A stretch of DNA of 64,000 nucleotides from Anaerobacillus sp. CMMVII (GTDB lineage Bacteria > Bacillota > Bacilli > Bacillales > Anaerobacillaceae): positions 124,001-188,000 of the forward strand of contig NZ_JACEHK010000008.1 in the NCBI RefSeq assembly GCF_025377685.1, written 5' to 3'. How positions within the stretch are numbered: position 1 is the stretch's first letter; the number at the start of each line of letters is the position of its first letter. Under the pieces are notes generated by a model. The model searched no databases and was not told the DNA's origin. It saw only the letters and a list, made by a program, of their open reading frames with translations. This document shows, in pieces, positions 48,130-56,883 of this stretch. The position numbers and the translations under genes are program-made.

Positions 48130-48918
48130 TTAATCACAATCACAATGACAATCGCAATCTAATTCGTATTCATCATTTGTTGTGGAACATACACGAACTT
48201 GTTGTTTTTGAAGTACTTTTAAGGTTAAATCAAGGACCATTTTTTCTACCATTGTTGTAAAATATCCTTCTTCAATTGGTGCTGCATGTGGAAGTGGTGT
48301 TCGGTCAATTGCCTCATCCCACTCAATGATATGACTAGAAATTAGTTCGCAATAAGGTAGTTCATTATAAAATTGTGTACTTTCTTGGTGGAATTGAGAA
48401 AGATCACTAGATTGGTATTCATCCTTTTCCGGGTATCCATTAGAAATTGGTTTTGCAATAAAGAAATCAAACTCTTGACGAGAATTTATTTCAGGCATAA
48501 CGGGTTTCGTTAAGAATTTTTTAATTTCTGTTACACATTCAAATGGAATATCAACAGTGTAGGAATGTAAATCAGAGGAAACAGAAATGGCATTGCTTTC
48601 TGCGATATCTCTAGAGGGACTCGCGTACTGAATGTTCTTTCTGACTACTCCTTTAATAAACAGCTTATTTGTTGGCAGTAATAACCGACATTGAGTAAGT
48701 TTAACCCGCTTCTTTATATCTTTTATTTCTAAAACAGGCTCTGGAAAAGTAATTTTAGCATCCATATTTACTTGAACAGTTAGTTCGGCAAGAACAACTG
48801 GTACTTTAGTAATTATTTTCCCTAAAGTTACTTGCGTATGATTGTCCTTGCAATCAGAGTATAATATTGAAGATTTACATTCAGGTACTACGGTATTCTT
48901 TTTTTGTGACTCGTTCAT
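48130..48918 (-). CDS. CsxC-like spore-surface protein with Cys-rich tail
   Basis: The 262-residue product has VPVVLAELTVQVNMDAKITFPEPVLEIKDIKKRVKLTQCRLLLP, LFIKGVVRKNIQYASP, VDIPFECVTEI and SRQEFDFFIAKPI, and ends DELDCDCHCDCD-like with five Cys in the last dozen residues. The core equals the gene at 49195, so the two are tandem paralogues. AGGAGG is before the ATG. A good sigma-K promoter lies upstream, suggesting late mother-cell expression and a place on the spore surface. Confidence 0.75.
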   Translation of the reverse strand: MNESQKKNTVVPECKSSILYSDCKDNHTQVTLGKIITKVPVVLAELTVQVNMDAKITFPEPVLEIKDIKKRVKLTQCRLLLPTNKLFIKGVVRKNIQYASPSRDIAESNAISVSSDLHSYTVDIPFECVTEIKKFLTKPVMPEINSRQEFDFFIAKPISNGYPEKDEYQSSDLSQFHQESTQFYNELPYCELISSHIIEWDEAIDRTPLPHAAPIEEGYFTTMVEKMVLDLTLKVLQKQQVRVCSTTNDEYELDCDCHCDCD

Positions 48919-48949
48919 ATTGCTCCTCCTTTAGGCTCAAAGATAGAAT

Positions 48950-48976
48950 TATCGTATGCGTGATAAATAACTATGT
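48950..48976 (-). promoter_or_regulatory. Sigma-K promoter candidate of the 48130-48918 gene
   Basis: On the minus strand AC (48976-48975), a 16-base spacer, then CATACGATA (48958-48950), which matches AC-N16-CATANNNTA. It is about 32 bases before the ATG. Confidence 0.65.
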
Positions 48977-49099
48977 GACTTGGCTAGCTCACAAAGCTAT
49001 TAATTTTTTCTTTCAGTTTATGTAAACCTGGGTAGATTACTAAATAGAAATCAGACGTAGATTTGAGGGACTATTTAACAATAGTTCATAAAAATTCAC

Positions 49100-49157
49100 A
49101 AAAAAAGGTATTATCCCTACAGCAATCATCTAATGATTGCTGTTTGAATAATACCTA
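49100..49157 (-). terminator. Terminator of the 49195-49989 gene
   Basis: Nested stems AGGTATTAT...ATAATACCT and CAGCAATCAT...ATGATTGCTG, with a T run on the minus strand. Confidence 0.8.
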
Positions 49158-49194
49158 ATAAATATATTTATCTTAATAATGGTTTACAGGAACT

Positions 49195-49989
49195 TTATAA
49201 TGCGTCTACGCGGATATGCTGTACTTGTAATATTTTTACAGTAAATTGTAAAAACATTTTTTCTAACATGTTTTGGAATGTTCCTTCTCCATATGGAACA
49301 CCTTGTTCTAGAGGTGTACGGTCAGTAGCTTCATCCCACTCAATAATACTATGTGATACAAGTTCACAATAAGGAAGGTTATTATAGAACTGGGTGCTCA
49401 CTTGGTGGAATTGGGAAAGATCGCTAGACATAAATTGATCCTTTTCTGGGAAACCGTGGCCTAAATTTTGTGTTCTAAAGAAGTCAAATTCAGAGCGAGT
49501 ATTTGTTAAAGGTAACTGTACAGGTCTAATAAAATCTGCTGCGTCAATTGTTGCTACACACTTAAACGGAATTTCAGTTGTAAATGATTTCATTGTAGAA
49601 GAAACACATTCGCCACTAGAATATGGGGCAGGTGCGGCATATTGAATATTTTTTCGTACATGCCCTTCAATATACAACTGATAGTCTCCAGTAGCAAACG
49701 GATCTACACCTGGTCCTGGTGAAACAGTTGGAGTCATCAAACGACATTGAGTAATTGCTACTCTTTTCTTAATGTCCTTAATTTCTAGAACAGGTTCTGG
49801 TAATTGGATATTAGCCACAAGATTACTAGAAACATTAACTTGTGATAATATCACAGGAACATTTAGGATGGGATCAGCTGCAGCAGATGGTGCTACAATT
49901 GGTGCCTGAAAATTAGCTTCACATTGTTCCACCGTTGCGGATTTACTAATATTTACACAATTAGTAGAACTAGAATTGGAATTTTTCAT
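49195..49989 (-). CDS. CsxC-like spore-surface protein, paralogue
   Basis: The 264-residue product has a Ser/Asn/Cys N-terminus (NSNSSSTNCVN), then VPVILSQVNVSSNLVANIQLPEPVLEIKDIKKRVAITQCRL, YIEGHVRKNIQYAAP, EIPFKCVATI, and the shared SRSEFDFFR...FPEKDQF and SDLSQFHQVSTQFY. It is clearly a paralogue of 48130-48918 but lacks the Cys tail. AAAGGAGG precedes the ATG and a sigma-K -10 is present upstream. Confidence 0.75.
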   Translation of the reverse strand: MKNSNSSSTNCVNISKSATVEQCEANFQAPIVAPSAAADPILNVPVILSQVNVSSNLVANIQLPEPVLEIKDIKKRVAITQCRLMTPTVSPGPGVDPFATGDYQLYIEGHVRKNIQYAAPAPYSSGECVSSTMKSFTTEIPFKCVATIDAADFIRPVQLPLTNTRSEFDFFRTQNLGHGFPEKDQFMSSDLSQFHQVSTQFYNNLPYCELVSHSIIEWDEATDRTPLEQGVPYGEGTFQNMLEKMFLQFTVKILQVQHIRVDAL

Positions 49990-50020
49990 TTTTTTTCCTC
50001 CTTTTATTTATGATACAGTT

Positions 50021-50029
50021 TATCCTATG
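50021..50029 (-). promoter_or_regulatory. Sigma-K-like -10 CATAGGATA
   Basis: Read on the minus strand, the nine bases fit CATANNNTA; it is 32 bases before the ATG of the CsxC-like gene. The -35 region is weak. Confidence 0.5.
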
Positions 50030-50163
50030 CTTTGTGAGTACTAGAAGAATAGATATATGGAGCAGACAAAACGTGGATTTTTATAAAAATACAAAAGAAC
50101 ATTTTAGGTACTTGCACAGATGTATCACTCTTTTTCATAAGATTTAAAAGGAGGTGGGCGTTT

Positions 50164-51351
50164 ATGGAGAATAATAATTTCCTTGCCGTCGATTTAGGGA
50201 ACAGCTGGTATAAGGTACTTGCCGCTGATAATGGGTCATTAGCGGAGTATGAATTGCCAAATGCGATAGCATTGTTTGATGAGGAGTTTTACGAGAAGTA
50301 TTATGATGAGGAAGATGTAAAATTAGAGGAAAACTTAATCGTCGAGGTTAAAAGTGAGGCAATTTCAGCGAAGCGTGAGATTTACTATGCAGGAAAGTCA
50401 GCCACTAGACAAAGAAATGTAAGCTTAACTTCTTTTAATAATCAAAAAGTTGAAGAAGACCGTACTTTTATTCTATTATTTTCGGCTACAGCCTTTCACG
50501 CAATTCAACAATCACCAAATGAGACGGACATTTTTTACGAGATTGATCAGTTAGCCGTTTCATTACCAACGACACAGTATAAAGAGAAAAAAGAATTACT
50601 AAAAAAGAAGTTAAAAGGAACACATACTATTATTCTGCATAAGGTCCCAATGATCCAAGAACCAAAAGAAATAGTAGTGAAAATTCAAGTGAACGATGTT
50701 ATTGTAGGTGCAGAAGGTGCATGTGCCTATTTAGGACTCACTCGTGACTTAAACACCCTAGAAATAAAAGATGAAGATCTTGTAAAGGATTCTAAAAAGG
50801 GAGTTATCATTGGTGATCTCGGCGGCGATTCCGTTGACTTCGTAGGCATTAAAAATAATCGACCAGTTGCCTCTATTGAGGGCGAAACGTTCGGGATTAA
50901 TTTGTTTCTTGATCATATAATAAAAAAGGTTAGTAAAAATGAGTTATTCAAATTTGATTCTCGGTCCGAGCTAGAGGAAAAGCTGTGTGCCGATGTCTCT
51001 GAGTGGTATGTTGAACCTTTTGCTGGAGTTCGAAAGGATATTAGTAAGTATGTCATACCTCAATTAAAAACTATGGCCATAAAGTATCTTGAACTGTTTG
51101 ATCAAATCCGTAGCAGTTCAACAGAGATTAAAGGGTCCGTTAAATATATTGCTGTTGGTGGCGCGGCTAAGTTAGCTAAAAAGCAAATTCAAGAAGCAGC
51201 GTTAAAATGGAACCAAAAAGGTCGGCCAATTGAATTGATGTTCCCTGAAAACTTAGAAAAATTAAATGTTCAAGGATTATTAATACTTGCAAAAATGAAT
51301 CACTTAAAGAAACAAAGTAATTCGCGTCAATATGTTACTTATAATAGGTGA
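50164..51351 (+). CDS. ParM/StbA-like actin-family protein
   Basis: The 395-residue protein shows the actin-ATPase pattern: phosphate-1 loop AVDLGNSWYKV, phosphate-2 IIGDLGGDSVDFVGI and adenosine-binding YIAVGGAAKLA. This is the ParM/StbA/Alp type that forms filaments to move plasmids apart. Here it lies alone with one partner gene, without a replication gene nearby, so it is on what seems to be a chromosome. AAAAGGAGGTG precedes the ATG. The next gene overlaps its stop. It is next to, and divergent from, the spore-surface cluster; role in either context is inference. Confidence 0.8.
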   Translation: MENNNFLAVDLGNSWYKVLAADNGSLAEYELPNAIALFDEEFYEKYYDEEDVKLEENLIVEVKSEAISAKREIYYAGKSATRQRNVSLTSFNNQKVEEDRTFILLFSATAFHAIQQSPNETDIFYEIDQLAVSLPTTQYKEKKELLKKKLKGTHTIILHKVPMIQEPKEIVVKIQVNDVIVGAEGACAYLGLTRDLNTLEIKDEDLVKDSKKGVIIGDLGGDSVDFVGIKNNRPVASIEGETFGINLFLDHIIKKVSKNELFKFDSRSELEEKLCADVSEWYVEPFAGVRKDISKYVIPQLKTMAIKYLELFDQIRSSSTEIKGSVKYIAVGGAAKLAKKQIQEAALKWNQKGRPIELMFPENLEKLNVQGLLILAKMNHLKKQSNSRQYVTYNR

Positions 51352-51725
51352 TGACTGTGTCTAGAACATATACAGATTATACTAATAAAATAGCTATAAC
51401 AATCCCTGACAGTTTCATAGACGTAAAAACAGGTAACAATCTTAAAGTATCAGCAAAAATACAGGAACAGATTGAGTATCATGCGAAAAATAATTCTCTT
51501 CATCACTACGTTTTTTCAGCCCTACATGATTATATGAAACCAAAAGTAATAAATTCTAGCCAAAATGAGCTCATTTTACAAGAGTTATCTACAATAAGAA
51601 AGTTAGTTGAAAAGGGAGATTTGGGATCATCTCATCCGAAAACTAACCAATCAAAAAGAATTAACAAAAGATCTCAATTAGAGATGAATGAAGTTGAAGA
51701 TGTTCTAGATGCTTTTGGTGGGTGA
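51351..51725 (+). CDS. Small ParR-like partner of the ParM-like protein
   Basis: The 124-residue product overlaps the ParM-like stop (TGATG), so they are co-translated. The N-terminal part has a possible DNA-binding strand (ITIPDSFIDVKTG) and helices; then comes a basic Ser/Lys linker and a short conserved-looking tail (EVEDVLDAFGG). ParR-type adaptors bind the centromere through their N-terminus and the actin filament through a C-terminal tail, which fits. No family could be named, so the assignment rests on position and layout. Confidence 0.55.
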   Translation: MTVSRTYTDYTNKIAITIPDSFIDVKTGNNLKVSAKIQEQIEYHAKNNSLHHYVFSALHDYMKPKVINSSQNELILQELSTIRKLVEKGDLGSSHPKTNQSKRINKRSQLEMNEVEDVLDAFGG

Positions 51726-51794
51726 CGAATGGCTTAACCTCTAAATAACAGGCTTTACTAAAAAAACTCCACGGATTATCACGACTAAAGAGTT

Positions 51795-51838
51795 AAGTAA
51801 GGCTTTCACCTTATTGGTGAAAGCCTTACTTATTTTTA
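51795..51838 (+). terminator. Strong terminator after the ParM-like pair
   Basis: A perfect 16-bp stem AAGTAAGGCTTTCACC / GGTGAAAGCCTTACTT with a 5-base loop, then ATTTTT. Confidence 0.85.
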
Positions 51839-51872
51839 CATATTCCAGGGATTGCAGAATTGCTTAAAAAGC

Positions 51873-51902
51873 ATTATTATCATTATTGAGAATGATAATA
51901 AT
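51873..51902 (+). promoter_or_regulatory. 12-bp perfect inverted repeat, Fur-box-like
   Basis: ATTATTATCATT (51873-51884), six bases, AATGATAATAAT (51891-51902). GAGAATGATAATAATG matches much of the classical 19-bp Fur box (GATAATGATAATCATTATC). It lies 26 bases before the ATG of an alpha/beta hydrolase gene. Confidence 0.5.
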
Positions 51903-51927
51903 GTTGATGGAGATGGGAGGAAATATT

Positions 51928-52877
51928 ATGAAAAGAAGAGACGAGAACATTCAAATTCATGGAAACGTAACAATTGGGGCTACAATTTCATTTCCTGAGA
52001 CCGCTGAAACTCAAGCGCCGGCAGTGTTAATAATTGCTGGTACAGGTGCTGGGGACCGTGACGGGAATATTGGAAAGTTTAGATTAAATTTATACAAAAT
52101 GATCGCTGAAGAATTAATTAATGCAGGTGTTATTACTCTTCGTTATGATAAACGGGGGGTTGGTGAAACAGAAGGAGATTTAAATAAGGCGGGTATGTGG
52201 GATTTAGTAAGTGATGCAGAAAGTTGTATTGATTACTTAAGAAATCATCCCAATGTTGACAAAGAAAGAATTTTCTTGTTAGGACATAGCGAAGGAACGA
52301 TGCTGGCAACGGCTCTAAATGAAAAAACAACAGTCGCAGGCTTAATTTTACTAGCGGGAGCAGCAGATACAATTGAAGAGGCAACAAAATATCAAAGGGA
52401 ACTACTTTACGAAGAATTTAATCAAGAAACTGGTCTAAAAGGCTGGTTATTAAAAAAGCTCAATGTGGCAGAAAAAGCGGAAAAAAATGCCCAGAAAATA
52501 TTTAGTCGCATGCTTGAAAGTGATAAAGATGTGATGAGAGTTCAGTTCGTAGTAAAGATGCCAGCGAAATGGTTTCGTGAGCATCACAACTTTGACTTAT
52601 ATAATGCAATGAGAAAAATTAGCTGTCCCGTTCTTGCAATTAATGGTTCTAAAGATGTCCAAACGAGAATTGAAAATGTTTATAAAGTGCCGAATTTAGT
52701 AAATGGACCAGCAGAAGTTCACGTGATTGAAGGAATGAATCATATTTTACGAAAGCAAGAAGGCGACGTCTCAATTCAAAAATAAAAAAGGCTTACCAAG
52801 CACAAAGTGACTCTCCTTTACACCCAGAATTAATGGTAACAATTACAGATTGGTTAAAAAAAGTGTACAATAAGTAG
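51928..52877 (+). pseudogene. Alpha/beta hydrolase family protein, frameshifted near its end
   Basis: The restored ~316-residue enzyme has the oxyanion region AGTGAGDRDGNIG, TLRYDKRGVGETEG, the nucleophile elbow LLGHSEGTMLA, an Asp in AINGSKDVQTR and the His in EGMNHIL. One base is missing in the A5 run 52778-52782, removing the last ~35 residues. GGGAGG precedes the ATG at 51928. A Fur-like palindrome suggests iron control, as for siderophore esterases, but substrate is unknown. Confidence 0.8.
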
Positions 52878-52899
52878 AGAACTTTTTGGAGGTACGTTG

Positions 52900-53432
52900 A
52901 TGACAATGTCTAAAGCAGATGTAATCTTACATCCAGTCAGAATGAAAATTATTCAATCGTTAGTGAAAAGACCCTTAACAGTCCAAGAGCTAATGGAATG
53001 GAACCCGGATGTTCCACAGGCAACCCTTTATCGGCAACTGAAGGTTTTAACCGATAGTCAGGTAATTTACATTACTGATGAGCGAAAGGTAAGAGGAACG
53101 TTTGAGCGAACCTATTCATTAAATAACGAAAAAGCGAATATTTCTTCACCAGAAGCTGCTGAACTGAATAAAGATGATCATTTGAAATACTTTATGACGT
53201 TTTTGTGAACTTAATGCATGGAGTAGATCAGTATCTGGATGGTACAGATGTGAACATGGGTGAAGATGGTTTTGGTTTTCGTCAAGTAGACTTATTTTTA
53301 GATGAGAAAGAATTTTATAATTTTAGGCAGGATCTTGTCTCGGTCATCCAAAACTATGCGTTGAACGAGCCAGATGGAAAGCGGCGGAGAAGAACCTTAG
53401 CAACTGTGATGATCCCAGAAGCGAAAAAATAA
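52900..53432 (+). pseudogene. Winged-helix transcription regulator (HTH_20/ArsR-like), frameshifted
   Basis: The restored ~177-residue protein has a winged helix in the first ~75 residues (MKIIQSLVKRPLTVQEL, PQATLYRQLKVL, ERTYSLN) and a helical sensor/dimer domain (MTFFVNLMHGVDQYLDG). One base is missing in the T5 run 53200-53204 at the domain boundary. TTGGAGG precedes the ATG at 52900. It begins 22 bases after the alpha/beta hydrolase stop, so the two are likely one operon and it may regulate it. Confidence 0.75.
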
Positions 53433-53434
53433 AT

Positions 53435-53492
53435 AAAAAGACTGTGCCTGGTTTAAGTGTCTAGTGGACATTTACCGGCACAGTCTTTTTTT
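53435..53492. terminator. Bidirectional terminator after the winged-helix gene
   Basis: AAAAAGACTGTGCC / GGCACAGTCTTTTT, T run outside, long loop of ~28 bases. Confidence 0.8.
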
Positions 53493-53493
53493 T

Positions 53494-54660
53494 CTAGCGT
53501 TTCTTAGCCTTGAACTCAGCTTTTATTTGTTTTAATAATTCAGGGTTTGTCATAACATCATATCCTGTAAGAGCCATACACTTTGCACCAAGCATTAGGC
53601 CTTCAAAACCCTGCTCACTCATGGCAGCTTCTCGAAATTCATTCGTATGACAAACATAAGGCTGATCACAAATTTTTACGTAAGGATGAATGGAAGGCAC
53701 AACATGACTAACGTTCCCCATATCTAGGGAACCGCCACTTCCTTTTTGATGAATGTCATCTTTCGCAATTCCTAGCATCATTAAATTTTCTGTAAAAGAT
53801 GAAGAAAGTGCTTCATTTGTATTTAAATCATCATAGGACAATTCGTAAAAAGAAGTTTCAAGTCTAGCTCCGGTAGCCAATGCTGCGGCTTTAGCGCAGT
53901 TCTTCACTTTTTCAAGTAGCTCATTTAAGTAGCTACGTTGTTGAGCGCGAACGTAAAATTGCGCGACTGCATAATCGGGAACAATATTCGCAGCTTTTCC
54001 ACCCTCTGTAATAATTCCGTGAATTCGTGCGTCAGGGGTAATATGCTGCCTTAAAGCATTGATGCCATTAAATGTTTGAATAACTGCGTCTAGTGCATTA
54101 ATTCCTTCATGTGGTGATGAGGCTGCATGTGCTGGTTTCCCAAAAAATTCGAATTGAATCGCATCCATGGCAAGTGAAGAACCACTTTTTTCATGGCGAT
54201 ACAGAGGGTGAACCATCATGGCAACATCTAAATGGTCAAAAACTCCAGCGTCAGCCATCGTTACTTTCCCACCGCGAGTTTCTTCAGCAGGAGTCCCGTA
54301 AACATAAACTTTCCCACCACAACTTTTTACTACCTTGCTTAAACCGATCCCCGCGGCAATAGCCATTGTGCCGATTAAGTTATGACCACATGCATGTCCA
54401 ATTTCCGGAAGCGCATCATATTCAGCCATAAAACCGATCGACGGCCCTGGAATGCCGCTATCAAATAACGCGTCAAATGCTGTTGGTAGACCTGAAGTTC
54501 CGAGATTTACTTGGAAACCGTGTTTTCTAAGCTCCTCTGAAAGTATTTTAGAAGCTTGCCATTCTTCGTGACCTAACTCAGGATTTTCTCCAATATATTG
54601 GCTTATCTGATAAAAACTAGCGCGTAATTCTTCAATTTGTTGGTTTATTGTCTCTTTCAT
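53494..54660 (-). CDS. M20-family amidohydrolase/metallopeptidase
   Basis: The 388-residue protein has the M20 metal sites: EYDALPEIGHACGHN, TPAEETRGGK, PLYRHEKSG, the dimer-domain GKPAHAASSPHEGINALDA and the C-terminal CHTNEF. It is most like the AbgB/PM20D2 group that hydrolyses amino-acid or p-aminobenzoyl conjugates. The ATG at 54660 has GGAGGG upstream. It is convergent with the regulator and divergent from the aldo/keto reductase. Confidence 0.88.
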   Translation of the reverse strand: MKETINQQIEELRASFYQISQYIGENPELGHEEWQASKILSEELRKHGFQVNLGTSGLPTAFDALFDSGIPGPSIGFMAEYDALPEIGHACGHNLIGTMAIAAGIGLSKVVKSCGGKVYVYGTPAEETRGGKVTMADAGVFDHLDVAMMVHPLYRHEKSGSSLAMDAIQFEFFGKPAHAASSPHEGINALDAVIQTFNGINALRQHITPDARIHGIITEGGKAANIVPDYAVAQFYVRAQQRSYLNELLEKVKNCAKAAALATGARLETSFYELSYDDLNTNEALSSSFTENLMMLGIAKDDIHQKGSGGSLDMGNVSHVVPSIHPYVKICDQPYVCHTNEFREAAMSEQGFEGLMLGAKCMALTGYDVMTNPELLKQIKAEFKAKKR

Positions 54661-54787
54661 TCGGAACCCTCCGTATTGGTTGTTATTTGCCCATTTTACC
54701 TTAATTTTTAGAGGAACGAAATAATTTTTTTCGTGTATCCAGTTTGATATAATACTTTTGCAAACTATTGTAGAGGAGTGTTCGTAA

Positions 54788-55624
54788 TTGAAAAATTTAC
54801 AAAGTACAACAACATTACATAACGGTATTCAAATGCCTTGGTTTGGACTAGGTGTCTTTAAGTTAAAGGAAGGAGAGGAGGTTGTAAGTTCTGTAAAAGC
54901 GGCAATTGAAACTGGGTATCGAAGCATTGACACGGCTGCGCTTTATGGAAATGAAGAAGGGGTAGGGCAAGCAATCCGTGAAGTAAGTGTACCAAGAGAA
55001 GAGTTGTTTATTACAACCAAGGTTTGGAATTCTGATCAAGGTTATGAAACGACACTGGCAGCTTTTGATGAAAGTATGAAAAAGCTAGGGTTGGACTACT
55101 TAGATCTTTATTTAATTCACTGGCCACTTCCTGCAATAGGGAAATATAAAGAAACATGGAAAGCACTTGAAAAGCTTTACAAAGAGGGGAAGGTCCGAGC
55201 GATCGGTGTAAGTAATTTTCAAATTTCTCACTTAAAAGATTTGATTTCGGAATGTGAAATTGTACCGATGGTGAACCAAGTAGAGTATCACCCTCGCTTA
55301 ACACAAACAGAGCTTCATGCTTTTTGTAAGCAAAACAAGATTCAACTTGAAGCGTGGTCACCGCTTATGCAGGGGCAATTATTGGATGAGCCAACACTCA
55401 CAGAAATTGCTCAAAGATATGGGAAGTCAGTAGCTCAAGTTATATTACGCTGGGACCTTCAAAACGAAGTAGTCACAATTCCAAAGTCCGTGAAACCAGA
55501 ACGTATTAAAGCAAACGCTGCCATTTTTGACTTTGAATTGAGTGCTGAAGATATGGCGCTAATTAATGGCTTAAACGAAAACCACCGTGTAGGACCGAAC
55601 CCGGATGAGTTTAACCGAGTTTAA
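54788..55624 (+). CDS. Aldo/keto reductase (YvgN/YtbE-like)
   Basis: The 278-residue protein has the catalytic tetrad of AKR enzymes: Asp in DTAALYGNE, Tyr, Lys in ITTKVWNSDQG and His in LIHWPLP, plus the NADPH-binding TIPKSVKPERIKAN. Bacillus relatives reduce methylglyoxal and other aldehydes. GAGGAGTG precedes the TTG start. A terminator follows. Confidence 0.9.
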   Translation: MKNLQSTTTLHNGIQMPWFGLGVFKLKEGEEVVSSVKAAIETGYRSIDTAALYGNEEGVGQAIREVSVPREELFITTKVWNSDQGYETTLAAFDESMKKLGLDYLDLYLIHWPLPAIGKYKETWKALEKLYKEGKVRAIGVSNFQISHLKDLISECEIVPMVNQVEYHPRLTQTELHAFCKQNKIQLEAWSPLMQGQLLDEPTLTEIAQRYGKSVAQVILRWDLQNEVVTIPKSVKPERIKANAAIFDFELSAEDMALINGLNENHRVGPNPDEFNRV

Positions 55625-55644
55625 GATAGAGTAAAGTAGTCTGC

Positions 55645-55669
55645 CGCACACATTGGTGTGCGTTTTTTT
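55645..55669 (+). terminator. Terminator after the aldo/keto reductase gene
   Basis: CGCACAC / GTGTGCG then TTTTTTT. Confidence 0.85.
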
Positions 55670-55870
55670 CGTGGGGATTAGTACTGGGGAGTTGGATTAC
55701 TAAAATACTTAACTTAAACAGAAAGCATTCGAAGCGATTCACAAATTTGCTGAACCGATTCATATATACCCAACATGTCATTTATCACCCTTAAGTTAAA
55801 AGAAAATATCGCCAATAGAGGAAGTAACTGTTAAAATTTAGTGAGAGAATAGAAGAAGAGGGTGAGTCTT

Positions 55871-56866
55871 ATGGAAGAAATATTTTTGAGCTACTTATCG
55901 TCGATCAAAAATTTCACTGGTTCAGTTCTCATCGCAAAGGAAGGAAGAGTTATCTTTAAAGAAGGCTTTGGATTAGCTCGTGAAGGGGAAAAAAATACTT
56001 CAAGAACGAATTTTGGGATTGGTTCTATCACTAAATCTTTTACAGCACTATCGATTATGCAATTGGTAGAACAAGAGAAATTGAGGTTAGATGATCGTAT
56101 CATTAAGTTTTTTCCTAAGGTTTACCCAGAGGCAGCAATTACTGTCCACCACCTCTTAAATCAGACGTCCGGCATTCCTAATTATCTTTTTGACAAACAA
56201 ATGCAAACAGGGGGTGAATTTGCCCCGGAGGAGATTATTGATTTTGTCTTAGCTAAGCCGATCAAGTTTGCACCTGGGAAGAAGTGGCTATACAGTAACA
56301 CAAACTATGTATTATTAGCGCAAATAATTGAAAAGGTTACAGGACAAACCTTTCAAGATTACGTGACAGAACAGATCTTTTCTCGAGCTAAAATGACGAC
56401 TACTTATTTTGATGGACAGAAGACGGACAATAAGGCCCAATATTGGGAAAGCGCATTCGATTGTAAGCCTTCGCTACTTTTAGGCGCAGGAGATATCGTA
56501 TCCAATGTCGAGGATTTATTTTTATATGATAAGCTGCTAAGTTCAGAGGTTTTAGCAACAGCGGATTCTCTGAAAAAAATGCAAGCCATTTCATATAAGG
56601 GAAGGCTCATAAAATATGGCTATGGTTGGTTTGTTAAACATAATTTTGGACAAAGAAGTATTTCACATGGAGGATTTCATCCGATTGGATACACCTCTCA
56701 TTTTGAAAAATTCATAGATGAGCGGTTAACCGTGATTGTTCTTTCTAACAAACTAGAAAAATATTCAAAACTTGGTGTGAAGTATTTTAACAGTACAGAT
56801 TTAGGTCGAGAAATTGCGGCGAGGTATTTTGGAAAGATTGCTTTACCATGGCAAAAGTTTAATTAA
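55871..56866 (+). CDS. Serine hydrolase, beta-lactamase/PBP4-like fold
   Basis: The 331-residue product has the S-x-x-K motif SITKSF, Y-x-N in YSNTNYVLL, and the HGGFHPIGYTS stretch that stands in for K-T-G. This is the class C beta-lactamase-like esterase/D-peptidase group. No signal peptide is seen, so it may be cytoplasmic. ATG 55871 follows AGAGGGTGAG. The methyltransferase gene starts 17 bases after its stop. Confidence 0.85.
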   Translation: MEEIFLSYLSSIKNFTGSVLIAKEGRVIFKEGFGLAREGEKNTSRTNFGIGSITKSFTALSIMQLVEQEKLRLDDRIIKFFPKVYPEAAITVHHLLNQTSGIPNYLFDKQMQTGGEFAPEEIIDFVLAKPIKFAPGKKWLYSNTNYVLLAQIIEKVTGQTFQDYVTEQIFSRAKMTTTYFDGQKTDNKAQYWESAFDCKPSLLLGAGDIVSNVEDLFLYDKLLSSEVLATADSLKKMQAISYKGRLIKYGYGWFVKHNFGQRSISHGGFHPIGYTSHFEKFIDERLTVIVLSNKLEKYSKLGVKYFNSTDLGREIAARYFGKIALPWQKFN

Positions 56867-56883
56867 TGGGAGATGAGATAAAC

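Noticed and set aside
50164-51725. An integrated plasmid or prophage around the ParM-like pair
   Set aside because: No replication, integrase, capsid or att-like sequences are visible nearby; the flanks are ordinary chromosomal genes.
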